Shown here one piece after another: positions 17,961 through 26,824 of a stretch of 64,000 nt of DNA; position 1 is the stretch's first letter; every line of letters starts with the position of its first letter. The notes under the pieces are model-generated. The model was not told the origin of the DNA and ran no database searches. It saw nothing but the letters and a program-made list of their open reading frames with translations. The stretch is from NCBI GenBank assembly GCA_021773355.1, contig JAJFKE010000050.1, positions 62,001-126,000 of the forward strand. Direction: 5' to 3'. This stretch comes from Gammaproteobacteria bacterium. Its GTDB lineage: Bacteria; Pseudomonadota; Gammaproteobacteria; Pseudomonadales; Pseudohongiellaceae. Made by a program: the position numbers and the translations under genes.

Positions 17961-18674
17961 ATGAAAAATGTATTTGTTTGTGGAGTTTGCAGTGCACTAG
18001 CCATTTTTAGTGTGTCTTCCTTAGCCCAGGAAGAACGCAGCGTTACTACACAATTGGAACTAGGTGCGATCTTTACCTCCGGTAATACTGAAGATCAAAA
18101 TGTTAAATACAAGGCCACTGTCGACTGGGACAGAGGTAATTGGGATTACCGTTTTGTCAGCGATGGCTTCCGCTCTTCCAAGGAAGATGTTCTGGCTGCA
18201 CAGCGCCTGTATCATGTAGCCAGCGCGGATTACACCTTCAACGCGGATAGTTTCGTCAAGACCCGGCTGGCCTATGAGGATGACCGCTTTAGCGGTTTCG
18301 AAAGCCAATCAGATTTTACCGTCAATTACGGTCGCAACCTACTACAAAACAGAGACAATATGACCTTGGCCCTAAACTTCGGTGCTGGTGTGCGTCGCTC
18401 AGAAACTGAAACTGAAACTGAGAGTGAAGCCATTGCGCGTATTGAAGGTAACTACACGTGGAATCTTTCAGAAACCGCAAACTTTCTTCAAGACTTCAGC
18501 GTCGAATCTGGCAGCAACAGCAGCATCTATCGTTCAGAAAGCGCCATTGAGACCGATATCCTGGACAATCTTTCACTGAAATTTTCCATTAAGGTTAAGC
18601 ACCAAACTGACGTACCTATAAGTAGAGAAAAAACGGATACTGAAACCGCTATTACTCTCGTGCTCAACTTCTAG
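17961..18674 (+). CDS. DUF481 outer-membrane protein (YdiY-like)
   Basis: 237 residues with a signal peptide (VFVCGVCSALAIFSVSSLAQ). The mature protein begins with VTTQLELGAIFTSGNTEDQN, the DUF481 opening, and continues as alternating beta-strands (YRFVSDGFRSSK, FVKTRLAYEDDRF, MTLALNFGAGVRRS) ending in LVLNF with terminal Phe. It is predicted to be a small outer-membrane barrel. A short direct repeat ETETETES is visible near residue 150. Family function is unknown. It is transcribed alone and closed by a hairpin. Confidence 0.85.
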   Translation: MKNVFVCGVCSALAIFSVSSLAQEERSVTTQLELGAIFTSGNTEDQNVKYKATVDWDRGNWDYRFVSDGFRSSKEDVLAAQRLYHVASADYTFNADSFVKTRLAYEDDRFSGFESQSDFTVNYGRNLLQNRDNMTLALNFGAGVRRSETETETESEAIARIEGNYTWNLSETANFLQDFSVESGSNSSIYRSESAIETDILDNLSLKFSIKVKHQTDVPISREKTDTETAITLVLNF

Positions 18675-18692
18675 GCTTTATCTCTTGTTAGT

Positions 18693-18742
18693 TAGAGTAG
18701 ATTCAGGGCCAAATTCATTAACGAGCCCTGAATCGAACTCTA
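18693..18742 (+). terminator. long hairpin after DUF481 gene
   Basis: GATTCAGGGC (18700-18709) pairs perfectly with GCCCTGAATC (18725-18734), and TAGAGT (18693-18698) with ACTCTA (18737-18742) extends the stem across small bulges. No T-run follows, so it may also protect the 3' end of the mRNA. Confidence 0.6.
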
Positions 18743-18791
18743 CGGACAAACGCTCAGATAGAGCTGATAGTAACTCCTCCGAGGTTTGTTT

Positions 18792-20411
18792 ATGACCCAG
18801 GTAGTAAGGCTCTATTGGGCTATCGCGCTTCTCCTAATGCCTTTCAGTTTGCTGTGGCTGCTATCCAGCACCGATGGCTCTCTAGCATTGAGTAGTTTAC
18901 TGGCAGCACCACTACCACTGAGCCTATTTTTAATCTTTCTAGCCTGGACCTTACTCGGAGGCTACGAATACTTCTTCGGCGTCAGCAATCTGCGCCGCAA
19001 CTATCCGGTGCTGGCTAATATTCGTTATGCTCTGGAGTTTATCCGGCCCGAAATTCAGCAGTATTTTATCGCCAATAATGTCGAAGAGAAGCCGTTCTCG
19101 CGTGAGCGTAGAAATTTAATCTATCGACGCGCCAAGGGAGCAAACGACACACTGCCCTTTGGAACTGAACATGAAATTTTAGCGGAAGGCTATCGAAGCC
19201 TGACTCACTCCTTCAACGTAGTAGATGTAGATATAGACCATATTAGGGTCAACTTCGGTGGCCCAGATTGTAAACAGCCCTACAGCGCCTCCCGTCTTAA
19301 TATTTCAGCACTGAGCTTCGGCGCACTCAGTTCTACTGCCATTGCAGCTCTTAATAAAGGGGCAGCACTAGGGGATTTTGCACACAATACCGGCGAAGGG
19401 GGTATAAGCGAATATCACCTGCAACATGGTGGAGACATAATTTGGCAAATTGGCACTGGCTATTTCGGCTGTCGTAACGATAACGGCTCCTTCAATGACG
19501 ATGCCTTTGCCCAGCGAGCTGCAAACGAAGTCGTGAAGATGATTGAGATAAAGCTATCTCAGGGTGCCAAGCCTTCGCATGGCGGAGTATTACCTGGCGC
19601 CAAAGTTACCGAAGAAATCGCCGAGATTCGCCTGGTGGAAGTTGGTAAAACAGTTAACTCTCCAGCCACACACCCCGAATTTAACTCTCCCAGGGGACTA
19701 CTCGAATTTGTACAACGCTTACGCAATCTTAGTGGTGGCAAACCAGTCGGTTTTAAATTTTGTTTGGGCAAGAAAGTGGAGTTCCTTGCAATAATCAGGG
19801 CAATGCTGGAAACAGAAATACTGCCGGACTTTATTACTATAGACGGCGCGGAAGGAGGTACCGGGGCAGCTCCGGTTGAATTCTCTAATCGCTTGGGCAC
19901 GCCCTGCATAGAGGCGACCTACTATGTGAATCAAGTGCTTATCGGTGCGGGCCTGCGCCAACACATTCGGCTTATCAGCGCAGGCCAGACTGCGACGGGC
20001 TTCGATATGTTGGAAAAAATTATTGTTGGCGCAGACACGGTAAACGCCGCGCGTTCAATGATGATAGCCATAGGCTGTGTTCAAGCCAAAGCCTGCAACA
20101 CCAATTACTGTCCGACGGGCATCGCCACACAAAATGCGTCGCGCGCTAGAGCTATCAATGTCGATGAGAAATCTGTTCGGGTTAAGAATTTTCATCATGC
20201 AACGGTCGAAGCATTCCTGGATTTGTGTGGCGCCATGGGCTTCAGCAATCCTGACGAGATGACACCCGCCGACTTGTTTAGCCGATTTGAGGGCCGTTCA
20301 AAGAATTTCGATCAAATTTACGAAGCACTCCTCTGGAATCAATTACATACGGACAATATTCCCGATTCCTATCGCGACGACTGGTTAACGGCGTCGGCCG
20401 ATCAGTTCTAA
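18792..20411 (+). CDS. membrane FMN-binding glutamate synthase-like protein
   Basis: 539 residues from ATG 18792. Two N-terminal membrane helices (residues ~8-60) precede a soluble domain homologous to the FMN half of GltB (PF01645). Visible features are LNISALSFGALS, FAHNTGEGGISEYH, HGGVLPGAKVTEEIAEIR, TIDGAEGGTGAAPVEFSN and the iron-sulfur cysteines in CVQAKACNTNYCPTGIATQ. It lacks the glutamine amidotransferase domain and has no GltD partner, so it is not a full glutamate synthase. Such stand-alone proteins are common, and their real substrate is unknown. Monocistronic between two hairpins. Confidence 0.85.
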   Translation: MTQVVRLYWAIALLLMPFSLLWLLSSTDGSLALSSLLAAPLPLSLFLIFLAWTLLGGYEYFFGVSNLRRNYPVLANIRYALEFIRPEIQQYFIANNVEEKPFSRERRNLIYRRAKGANDTLPFGTEHEILAEGYRSLTHSFNVVDVDIDHIRVNFGGPDCKQPYSASRLNISALSFGALSSTAIAALNKGAALGDFAHNTGEGGISEYHLQHGGDIIWQIGTGYFGCRNDNGSFNDDAFAQRAANEVVKMIEIKLSQGAKPSHGGVLPGAKVTEEIAEIRLVEVGKTVNSPATHPEFNSPRGLLEFVQRLRNLSGGKPVGFKFCLGKKVEFLAIIRAMLETEILPDFITIDGAEGGTGAAPVEFSNRLGTPCIEATYYVNQVLIGAGLRQHIRLISAGQTATGFDMLEKIIVGADTVNAARSMMIAIGCVQAKACNTNYCPTGIATQNASRARAINVDEKSVRVKNFHHATVEAFLDLCGAMGFSNPDEMTPADLFSRFEGRSKNFDQIYEALLWNQLHTDNIPDSYRDDWLTASADQF

Positions 20412-20498
20412 CTCGTCCGCACTCGGTGGCTTGCGACAGGTCATACTGGCCAATCAAGGAATTGGGACGTTATACTGAGCGAACTTTGATATCAGAAG

Positions 20499-20519
20499 GC
20501 AATAGTTAAGAACTATTGC
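20499..20519 (+). promoter_or_regulatory. hairpin at TPR gene ribosome binding site
   Basis: GCAATAGTT and AACTATTGC form a perfect 9-bp stem with an AAG loop. It ends 12 nt before the ATG of the TPR gene and is directly followed by the AAAGAG ribosome-binding region, so it could modulate translation. Confidence 0.4.
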
Positions 20520-20531
20520 AAAGAGCCATTC

Positions 20532-21080
20532 ATGTCTTCACGCCTGCTAGCATTCATGCTCCTTTCCATGACCCCTGGCCTCAGCTGTGCGGATCAGACA
20601 GATGCGCGGCTAAGTGACTTATTTTCGACTCTGCAACAAACACAAGATACGAGAACCATCCGGATTACTGAAAATCAAATTTGGGAAATTTGGTTGCAGC
20701 ACGCCAATTCAGATGTAGAACAGCTTATGTTAGTGGGCACGCAGCGTATGAACGCGCAACGTTACGGCGAAGCGATGGTTGTTTTCAATCGACTAATTGA
20801 AAGTTTCCCCAACTATGCTGAAGGCTGGAATAAGCGGGCAACACTGAATTATGTGCTGGGAAATTTAGATGCCTCGATTACAGATATTGAACAAACACTT
20901 GCTTTGGAGCCGCGGCATTTTGGCGCATTGTCTGGTTTAGGTATGGTTTACATTCAACGCAAGGAACTGAGCAAGGCCAAGCAAGCCTTTGAGAATCTCA
21001 TCGCCGTGCATCCTAACAGCCCGAATGCTCAGCAAAACTTACAACTGGTAACTGAGCAGTTGAGATTTGATATTATCTGA
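20532..21080 (+). CDS. exported TPR protein
   Basis: 182 residues. A hydrophobic N-terminus (LLAFMLLSMTPGLSCADQ) indicates export, possibly as a lipoprotein. Three tetratricopeptide repeats follow from ~residue 70: LMLVGTQRMNAQRYGEAMVVF, AEGWNKRATLNYVLGNLDASI and FGALSGLGMVYIQRKELSKA. It is probably a periplasmic scaffold. Similar short TPR proteins are widespread in Alpha- and Gammaproteobacteria without a known partner. A bidirectional terminator follows after ~27 nt. Confidence 0.82.
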   Translation: MSSRLLAFMLLSMTPGLSCADQTDARLSDLFSTLQQTQDTRTIRITENQIWEIWLQHANSDVEQLMLVGTQRMNAQRYGEAMVVFNRLIESFPNYAEGWNKRATLNYVLGNLDASITDIEQTLALEPRHFGALSGLGMVYIQRKELSKAKQAFENLIAVHPNSPNAQQNLQLVTEQLRFDII

Positions 21081-21106
21081 TCCGCGAATTAGCTAAAATG
21101 GCTCGC

Positions 21107-21132
21107 AAAAAAGGCCGCTATGCGGCCTTTTT
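21107..21132. terminator. bidirectional intrinsic terminator
   Basis: AAAAAGGCCGC and GCGGCCTTTTT form a perfect stem around TAT, with T-runs on both strands. It separates the TPR gene and the convergent small lipoprotein gene. Confidence 0.92.
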
Positions 21133-21152
21133 CCAACAATAAGCTTGGAAAC

Positions 21153-21512
21153 TTATTGACGTGTGCCAGTTACTTCCATAGCACCGAAATCACTACCGAA
21201 TTCACCAGTTAATGCATCGCCTTCGGCTGCGCCTGTGAATTCCAAAACAATTTCCTGACCTTGCACTTCAATCTCGGCAGTAAAAGCCATGGTGTTACCT
21301 TCGAAAGTAATACCTGAAATTGGAGCATTAAGTACATCAGAAGCCATCTCGCCTGAACCATCTTCGTTGATAGTCAGTGTTGCAGGCAGAGCTCCTAATG
21401 GGGAATTCAATTCAACTCCCCAAACACCTACTGCTGGAGGAGGGCCACCGGCCGCACACCCAACTAATACTGAAAGCGACAATACAAGCAATCCGCTTAA
21501 TAATTTTTTCAT
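21153..21512 (-). CDS. small lipoprotein of unknown function
   Basis: 119 residues from ATG 21512, preceded by AGGTGG; the frame is open to 21608, but the lipoprotein signal starts here. The lipobox is VLVGCAAG. The mature part is a compact all-beta domain (LPATLTINEDGSGEMASDVL, ITFEGNTMAFTAEIEVQGQE, LTGEFGSDFGAMEVTGTRQ), resembling small lipocalin-like or secreted beta-sandwich proteins seen in marine gammaproteobacteria. No named family was recognised. The 3' end faces a bidirectional terminator. Confidence 0.75.
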   Translation of the reverse strand: MKKLLSGLLVLSLSVLVGCAAGGPPPAVGVWGVELNSPLGALPATLTINEDGSGEMASDVLNAPISGITFEGNTMAFTAEIEVQGQEIVLEFTGAAEGDALTGEFGSDFGAMEVTGTRQ

Positions 21513-21743
21513 GATAAATCCACCTATTTGAATAATATATAACGCTATGTGTTTTACAACGGAAGCCTGGACCGTCCGGTGTTGCCAGTGGCAACTCTTG
21601 CTCCCCACCTTCTAATTCACTAGTTTGTGCAGAAGATGCCTCGATTGCGAAACGGTGAGCCTATTGTCCGGTTAATCGAGCCTTAGTCAACCGAAAAACC
21701 TCAGTTATTAGTGAAACAGGGTAAATTGAGTTAATTCAACTGC

Positions 21744-22631
21744 TTAAGGGACTATCCATGCAGATTGCCAGCGCAGTCCAGTCTTTTTGAAGCCCAATTC
21801 ATTGCTTATTTCCCGCTCGATACCGGGCATATGGGCGGCACCATAGAATATGCTGATGGTGTGATAGTCAGAAGTGCGCAACGTTTCTCGCAATACCCGT
21901 AGTGCCACCTGGTTTCGGTCGCCCAATATTGTTAGCTGCTGTTCCAGTTCGGCACCGACCATAACACCACCACTGCGACCGAGCTCTTGCGCAAATAAAT
22001 ATTTGAACGCGTTATTCTGATCTTCAGCATTCAATGCGTTCAGCAAAGACAATATGTTGAACCCTGACAGAGACTCATTGTTAGGATTAGCTTGCTGATC
22101 AGCGATCTGGGCTAAAGCCAGATTTAGAAACATAGTAAAGAAATTTTCGTTCTTACTGGCCATGAGTTCATCTAGCTGACCTGGGGTGAGATCGGCATGT
22201 AAAAAATTGTCCATCGCATAGTCAATTTCATTTAGTTGAAATCCAACATTAAGAAAATTGGCCAATGCTTGCTGAATAGTTCCGACAACTGATGAGCCGC
22301 TATTTTGTTTGTCCTTACTCGGTATTTGATTCGCCTCGGCAACCAACTCATACAGTACTACATCTTGCTGCACGAAGTAGTCATTTAGCGCCGCATAGTA
22401 CTCAAGCTCTCCCAAGTGTACTGCCGCAACAAGGTCCAACCTCACACCTTCGCTGTTTTCGAAACTAACAATGGCTGTTTGCAACTCCCCCTGCCACTCA
22501 TTGTCGCCTTCGATGAATCGTACAAATTTAGAACCTTCTTGTGCGGAGTTTGAAGAAAAAGAGATCAACAAGAATAGGATTACTGGTATTCGCGGAATCA
22601 TAAAGTGATTGCTGATAGATTTTATTTTCAT
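21744..22631 (-). CDS. exported TraB/GumN-like protein
   Basis: 295 residues with a signal peptide (PVILFLLISFSSNSAQE) and AGGAAC before the start. LVAAVHLGELEYYAALNDYF and VVLYELVAE form the first conserved site of the TIKI/TraB/EreA-ChaN superfamily, and ISIFYGAAHMPGIEREI the last. Known members are metal-dependent proteases or binding proteins. The gene is 17 nt upstream of, and on the same strand as, no other gene; the Fe-alcohol dehydrogenase gene ends 17 nt before its start, so they may be co-transcribed. The fold assignment is good and the activity is unknown. Confidence 0.75.
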   Translation of the reverse strand: MKIKSISNHFMIPRIPVILFLLISFSSNSAQEGSKFVRFIEGDNEWQGELQTAIVSFENSEGVRLDLVAAVHLGELEYYAALNDYFVQQDVVLYELVAEANQIPSKDKQNSGSSVVGTIQQALANFLNVGFQLNEIDYAMDNFLHADLTPGQLDELMASKNENFFTMFLNLALAQIADQQANPNNESLSGFNILSLLNALNAEDQNNAFKYLFAQELGRSGGVMVGAELEQQLTILGDRNQVALRVLRETLRTSDYHTISIFYGAAHMPGIEREISNELGFKKTGLRWQSAWIVP

Positions 22632-22647
22632 AACACTGTTCCTGAAT

Positions 22648-23832
22648 TTACCAGGCCAACTGCAGTATTTCCATTAACTCGTCTGAACCACTTATCTTTC
22701 GCGGATTGTTTTTAACCACCGGGTGTTTAATCGCCCTCTCGGCAATGATTGTGAGCTGATCTTCTTCAACGCCCACTTCTCTTAGCGAAGTGGGCAAGCC
22801 TAAACTTGCAATCAATGCCTTGACTGACTCTGCGGCACTGGCTGCCGTATTTCCCAAGGCCTCCACGATTGCTTGTTGGCGAATCGTTTGTTGTTTGGCG
22901 TTCCACGCGAGAACTGCCGGCAACATAACGCAGGAGGTGTAACCATGTGGTACGCCGCATAGACTGCCGAGGATATACCCGATGCCATGGCTGGCTCCAT
23001 GGGAAACTGTACCCAATCCACAACAGGCCAACCAGACTGCCTGTTGGTTCATGCTGCGTGCGCCGAGGCTGCATGAATCATTCTTACACTCAGGCAATGA
23101 GCTGGCGAACAACCGCATGGCATGAAGAAAATGCCCATCCAGATAGGCATGAGAATCTGCGGAACAAAAGCCTTCAATGGCATGATCCAGTGAGCGGATC
23201 GCTGTGGATAGCCAAAGCCAGTCGGGAGTGTGCAAAGCAAGCGAGGGGTCATAGATAATCGTCTGTGGACAGAGGTCCAGGCCGCGATAGCCTTCCTTCG
23301 CAGAGAGTTCAGTATTAAGCACCCCGGCATTATTACTGTATTCGGCTCCAGACAAGGTGGTCGGCACCGCTATCTGTCGTATTCTTGAATGCTCGGTGAA
23401 CAAGCTGAAATCGCCGCACTTGGGGCCTCGTGTGCCATCGCTGAATTGGGCGTATTGGATAAGTTGTTGTTCCGTCTCGATATCCTGATCCATAGCCAGC
23501 TGCACAACTTTGCAGGCATCGATAATAGAACCGCCACCCAGGGCGACCAACAGGTCGGCATCTACCGCGCGAGCAGCCTCCAGAGCACGCAATACATGAG
23601 ATCGAGGAGTGTGTGCAGCGATGTCGTGAAATAAGCCGCTGCAGCGATCACCCAGGGTCTGCCGCAACTCAGCAAATTCATCGGTGGCCCTGGTCAGACT
23701 GTTCGATGCCAGCATGAACACGCTTTGTGCGCCTAACTTGCTTACTTGCGCCATCAAAGCCTGACTTACTGGTGTCCCGCTAAGTACGGTGTTCAGTGCG
23801 CTGTAATTGAATTCGAAAGCCTTCGTCCGCAT
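22648..23832 (-). CDS. iron-containing alcohol dehydrogenase
   Basis: 394 residues from ATG 23832; an upstream Met at 23907 would add 25 residues without family resemblance. The NAD(P)-binding motif GGGSIIDACKV is near residue 95 and the metal ligands lie in RSLDHAIEGF and HGASHGIGYILGSLCGVPHG. Group III alcohol dehydrogenases reduce aldehydes or oxidise alcohols, and maleylacetate reductases share the fold; the sequence does not decide between them. It is cytoplasmic and precedes the TraB-like gene by 16 nt, perhaps in one transcript. Confidence 0.85.
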   Translation of the reverse strand: MRTKAFEFNYSALNTVLSGTPVSQALMAQVSKLGAQSVFMLASNSLTRATDEFAELRQTLGDRCSGLFHDIAAHTPRSHVLRALEAARAVDADLLVALGGGSIIDACKVVQLAMDQDIETEQQLIQYAQFSDGTRGPKCGDFSLFTEHSRIRQIAVPTTLSGAEYSNNAGVLNTELSAKEGYRGLDLCPQTIIYDPSLALHTPDWLWLSTAIRSLDHAIEGFCSADSHAYLDGHFLHAMRLFASSLPECKNDSCSLGARSMNQQAVWLACCGLGTVSHGASHGIGYILGSLCGVPHGYTSCVMLPAVLAWNAKQQTIRQQAIVEALGNTAASAAESVKALIASLGLPTSLREVGVEEDQLTIIAERAIKHPVVKNNPRKISGSDELMEILQLAW

Positions 23833-24019
23833 ATCCCGCCATCTATCTACTCGGTTACCCGATGATGAGCCTCGCAACAGGCAAACTATAACTCGATTGC
23901 ACCCCAAGCCTTTACTGCACAGCGGTCAAAATCGTGTTCTAGGACTATCCACACTGTTATACTCGCCACAATCTTGATTTTCAAAGCAACCCAAGAAGAA
24001 AGTCCCGGGGGGATTGAAT

Positions 24020-24493
24020 ATGGCGAATTTTACAATTAACGGCGTACAGCAGAATCTGGATATTGAACCGGACATGCCCCTGCTATGGGTAATTAGAGAC
24101 GAGCTGGGCATGACCGGCACCAAGTTCGGTTGCGGCATCGCTTCCTGTGGAGCCTGTACGGTTCATGTGAACGGTAGAGCAGTCCGTAGCTGCGTTACCC
24201 CAGTACGCTCGGTTGAAGGACAGAATATTACCACCATCGAGGGATTGGCCAGCGTAGCAGCTGGAGCGAACCCCTCCGCGCCGGATTTAGCCGCGGTACA
24301 GCAGGCCTGGATCGATCATCAAGTACCACAATGTGGTTACTGCCAATCTGGAATGATAATGGCCGTATCTTCGTTTTTGGCCACTAATCCAAACCCCAGC
24401 GATGCTGACATCGATAGCAGCATCACCAATGTCTGCCGCTGCGGATCTTACCCACGAGTTCGCAAAGCGATCCGTTCACTGGCTACGGCATAA
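24020..24493 (+). CDS. [2Fe-2S] subunit of IorAB-type Mo hydroxylase
   Basis: 157 residues from ATG 24020, preceded by GGGGGG. The plant-type ferredoxin cysteines lie in GTKFGCGIASCGACTVH and the second cluster in QCGYCQSGMIM with NVCRCGSY. This is the electron-transfer subunit of molybdenum hydroxylases of the isoquinoline 1-oxidoreductase type, and carries no signal of its own. The large subunit gene follows after 8 nt. No FAD subunit gene is present, as expected for IorAB enzymes, which usually pass electrons to a cytochrome. Confidence 0.9.
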   Translation: MANFTINGVQQNLDIEPDMPLLWVIRDELGMTGTKFGCGIASCGACTVHVNGRAVRSCVTPVRSVEGQNITTIEGLASVAAGANPSAPDLAAVQQAWIDHQVPQCGYCQSGMIMAVSSFLATNPNPSDADIDSSITNVCRCGSYPRVRKAIRSLATA

Positions 24494-24501
24494 AGGAGAC
24501 C

Positions 24502-26721
24502 ATGATGACTATAAGCAGACGACGTTTCCTGTTAAGTACTGCACTGGTTGGCGGCGGAGTATTAATTGGCTATTCGGCTACCAGGCCGAGCAAGCATAGA
24601 AGGGCAAACGCAGAGCTGGCCAAAGAAGGTGAACACTACGTAACCACTTTTTTGAAGATTGAACCGAATAATGAAATTACCGTGTATGTGCCGCACTCCG
24701 AAATGGGACAAGGTGTACACACATCTCTGCCGATGATGGCAGCCGACGAGCTGGATGCGGACTGGGAGCTGGTCAACATCGAACAGGCCCCCGCTATTGA
24801 TTTATTTGCCAATGGCGAGCTGATTAAAGGCTTCGCCGGTGAATTTGGAGTTCCTGGTTTCCTAACCGGCCTTATCAATGTCAGCGCAGTAAGTATTGCC
24901 GAATTAATGAATTTACAAACCACCGGCGGAAGTTCATCGGTACGTTTTACCGGTGAAATGGCAATGCGCACCGCCGGTGCCGCGGCGAGGCAGATGCTGG
25001 TGGAATGTGCCGCCGCTCAGTGGAGTGTGGCAATCGATGAATGCAGTACGCAACTAAGCCATGTGCAGCACAATGCCAGTGGGCGTTCATTGAGTTATGG
25101 CGAACTGGCGGCAGCGGCTGCTCTGTTAGAGCCACCGAAAAACCCTGTGCTAAAAGACCGTTCGCAATTCAATATTATGGGTAAAGCTATCTCCCGCGTT
25201 GATATTCCTGCGAAAGTGGATGGCAGCGCTCACTACGGCATCGATGCCCATAGCGAAGATATGTTGTATGCAGCCATTCGCCTGGCCCCGGTTTTCGGAA
25301 CCAGGTTGGTATCGGTAGATGCCGGCGACGTATTAAGCCGCCGCGGAGTGAAGCGCATCGTAGAACTGGAAGATTCTGTCGCTGTAGTTGCTGATAGTTA
25401 CTGGCGCGCGAAAGAAGCATTAAAACTGCTTAAGTCAGAATTCGAATCCTCCGATGCCGACACCACCTCAAGTGCCGATCTTTTCGCGGGCTTTGACCGG
25501 AGTCTGGCAGATGACGACAGCGATGAAGATGTGGAAATGGGCGATACAGAGTCGGCCTTTGACTCAGCCGCCGATGTGATCGAAGCCAATTATAAGGTTC
25601 CCTACCTCGCCCATGCGGCGATGGAGCCGATGAACTGCACCGTGCATATTCACGATGGCATTGCTGAAGTATGGACCAGCACACAAGATGCCTTGGGCAT
25701 TAAGGGTCGGGTCGCATCTATTGCCGGTGTTTCAGAAGACGACGCCATTTTTCATCACAGCTATCTGGGCGGAGGTTTCGGTAGGCGCCTGCCCTTTAAC
25801 TGGAATGTTATCGATCATGCGACTCTGATTGCCAAGGAATTCGACGTGCCGGTGAAAACAGTCTTGAGTCGTGAAGACGATATGCAACAAGACTACTATC
25901 GCCCTGCGGTAGCAAGTAACTTCAAAGCAGCCTTCGATGCTGCGGGCACTGTTCAGGCCTGGCATAATCGTTTTACTGGACCGATTCAAACACCCGGAGC
26001 CGCACATATTCCTTACACGATTGCGAATCAATCCATTGGAGTGGTGGACGGCGATACGCATGTTCCTATCGCTGCGTGGCGAAGTGTTGATCATTCACAG
26101 CAGACATTCTTCACCGAATCCTTTGTCGATGAAGTTGCTCATCGATCGGGCAAGAATCCGTTTCAATTTCGTATCGAGCTGCTTGCGGAACACCCACGCC
26201 ATCGCAAGGTATTAGAAGTCGCGGCAGAAGCCGCTGGCTATGGCCAGAACTTGCCGCAAGGTCATGCTCTGGGCATCGCTGTGCAGGAAAGCTTCGGTAG
26301 TATCGTGGCAGAAGTGGCGGAGGTTTCACTCGACGCGGACAGCAAGCCGGTTATTCATAAAGTCACCTGTGCTATCGACTGCGGTTGGGCGGTTAACCCA
26401 GACATAGTGGAAGCACAGATTGAAAGCGGCATCATCTATGGATTAACAGCTGCTCTGTATGGTGAAATTACTATTGAGAATGGTCGGGTCGCACAGAACA
26501 ATTTCCCAGACTATGAAATGGTGCGCATGGCGACATCGCCAGAGATCGATGTGCATATTGTTGAATCCGGTGAAGCTCTGGGCGGATTGGGAGAGCCTTC
26601 CACTCCACCAATAGCGGCCGCTGTTGCCAATGGCCTCTATATATTGACTGGGCAGCGAGTTCGAGAATTACCGATTAAGAATCACGATTTTTCTCGCTCA
26701 ACACCTGTGGCGCAGGTATAA
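24502..26721 (+). CDS. molybdopterin-binding subunit, IorB type, Tat-exported
   Basis: 739 residues with AAGGAG before the start and a twin-arginine signal ISRRRFLLSTALVGGG. Molybdenum-site motifs include HSEMGQGVHTSLPM, HAAMEPMNCTVHI, YLGGGFGRRLPFN and GEALGGLGEPSTPP near the end. The whole complex is presumably exported with its folded [2Fe-2S] partner on the Tat signal of this subunit. It oxidises an aldehyde or N-heterocycle in the periplasm; the substrate is unknown. An acidic linker (residues ~320-350, rich in Asp/Ser) is less usual. A GC-rich hairpin follows. Confidence 0.9.
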   Translation: MMTISRRRFLLSTALVGGGVLIGYSATRPSKHRRANAELAKEGEHYVTTFLKIEPNNEITVYVPHSEMGQGVHTSLPMMAADELDADWELVNIEQAPAIDLFANGELIKGFAGEFGVPGFLTGLINVSAVSIAELMNLQTTGGSSSVRFTGEMAMRTAGAAARQMLVECAAAQWSVAIDECSTQLSHVQHNASGRSLSYGELAAAAALLEPPKNPVLKDRSQFNIMGKAISRVDIPAKVDGSAHYGIDAHSEDMLYAAIRLAPVFGTRLVSVDAGDVLSRRGVKRIVELEDSVAVVADSYWRAKEALKLLKSEFESSDADTTSSADLFAGFDRSLADDDSDEDVEMGDTESAFDSAADVIEANYKVPYLAHAAMEPMNCTVHIHDGIAEVWTSTQDALGIKGRVASIAGVSEDDAIFHHSYLGGGFGRRLPFNWNVIDHATLIAKEFDVPVKTVLSREDDMQQDYYRPAVASNFKAAFDAAGTVQAWHNRFTGPIQTPGAAHIPYTIANQSIGVVDGDTHVPIAAWRSVDHSQQTFFTESFVDEVAHRSGKNPFQFRIELLAEHPRHRKVLEVAAEAAGYGQNLPQGHALGIAVQESFGSIVAEVAEVSLDADSKPVIHKVTCAIDCGWAVNPDIVEAQIESGIIYGLTAALYGEITIENGRVAQNNFPDYEMVRMATSPEIDVHIVESGEALGGLGEPSTPPIAAAVANGLYILTGQRVRELPIKNHDFSRSTPVAQV

Positions 26722-26733
26722 CACCAAACGGTC

Positions 26734-26756
26734 GCGGGCGCAGTCGATGCGCCCGC
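26734..26756 (+). terminator. GC-rich hairpin after Mo hydroxylase
   Basis: GCGGGCGCA and TGCGCCCGC pair perfectly around GTCGA, 12 nt after the stop. A clear T-run is absent. Confidence 0.6.
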
Positions 26757-26824
26757 AGATTCGCTCCTTCACCGATTTCAGGTGTTGATAGGAAGAACTT
26801 CGTCTACTTTCGGTCATCACTATT

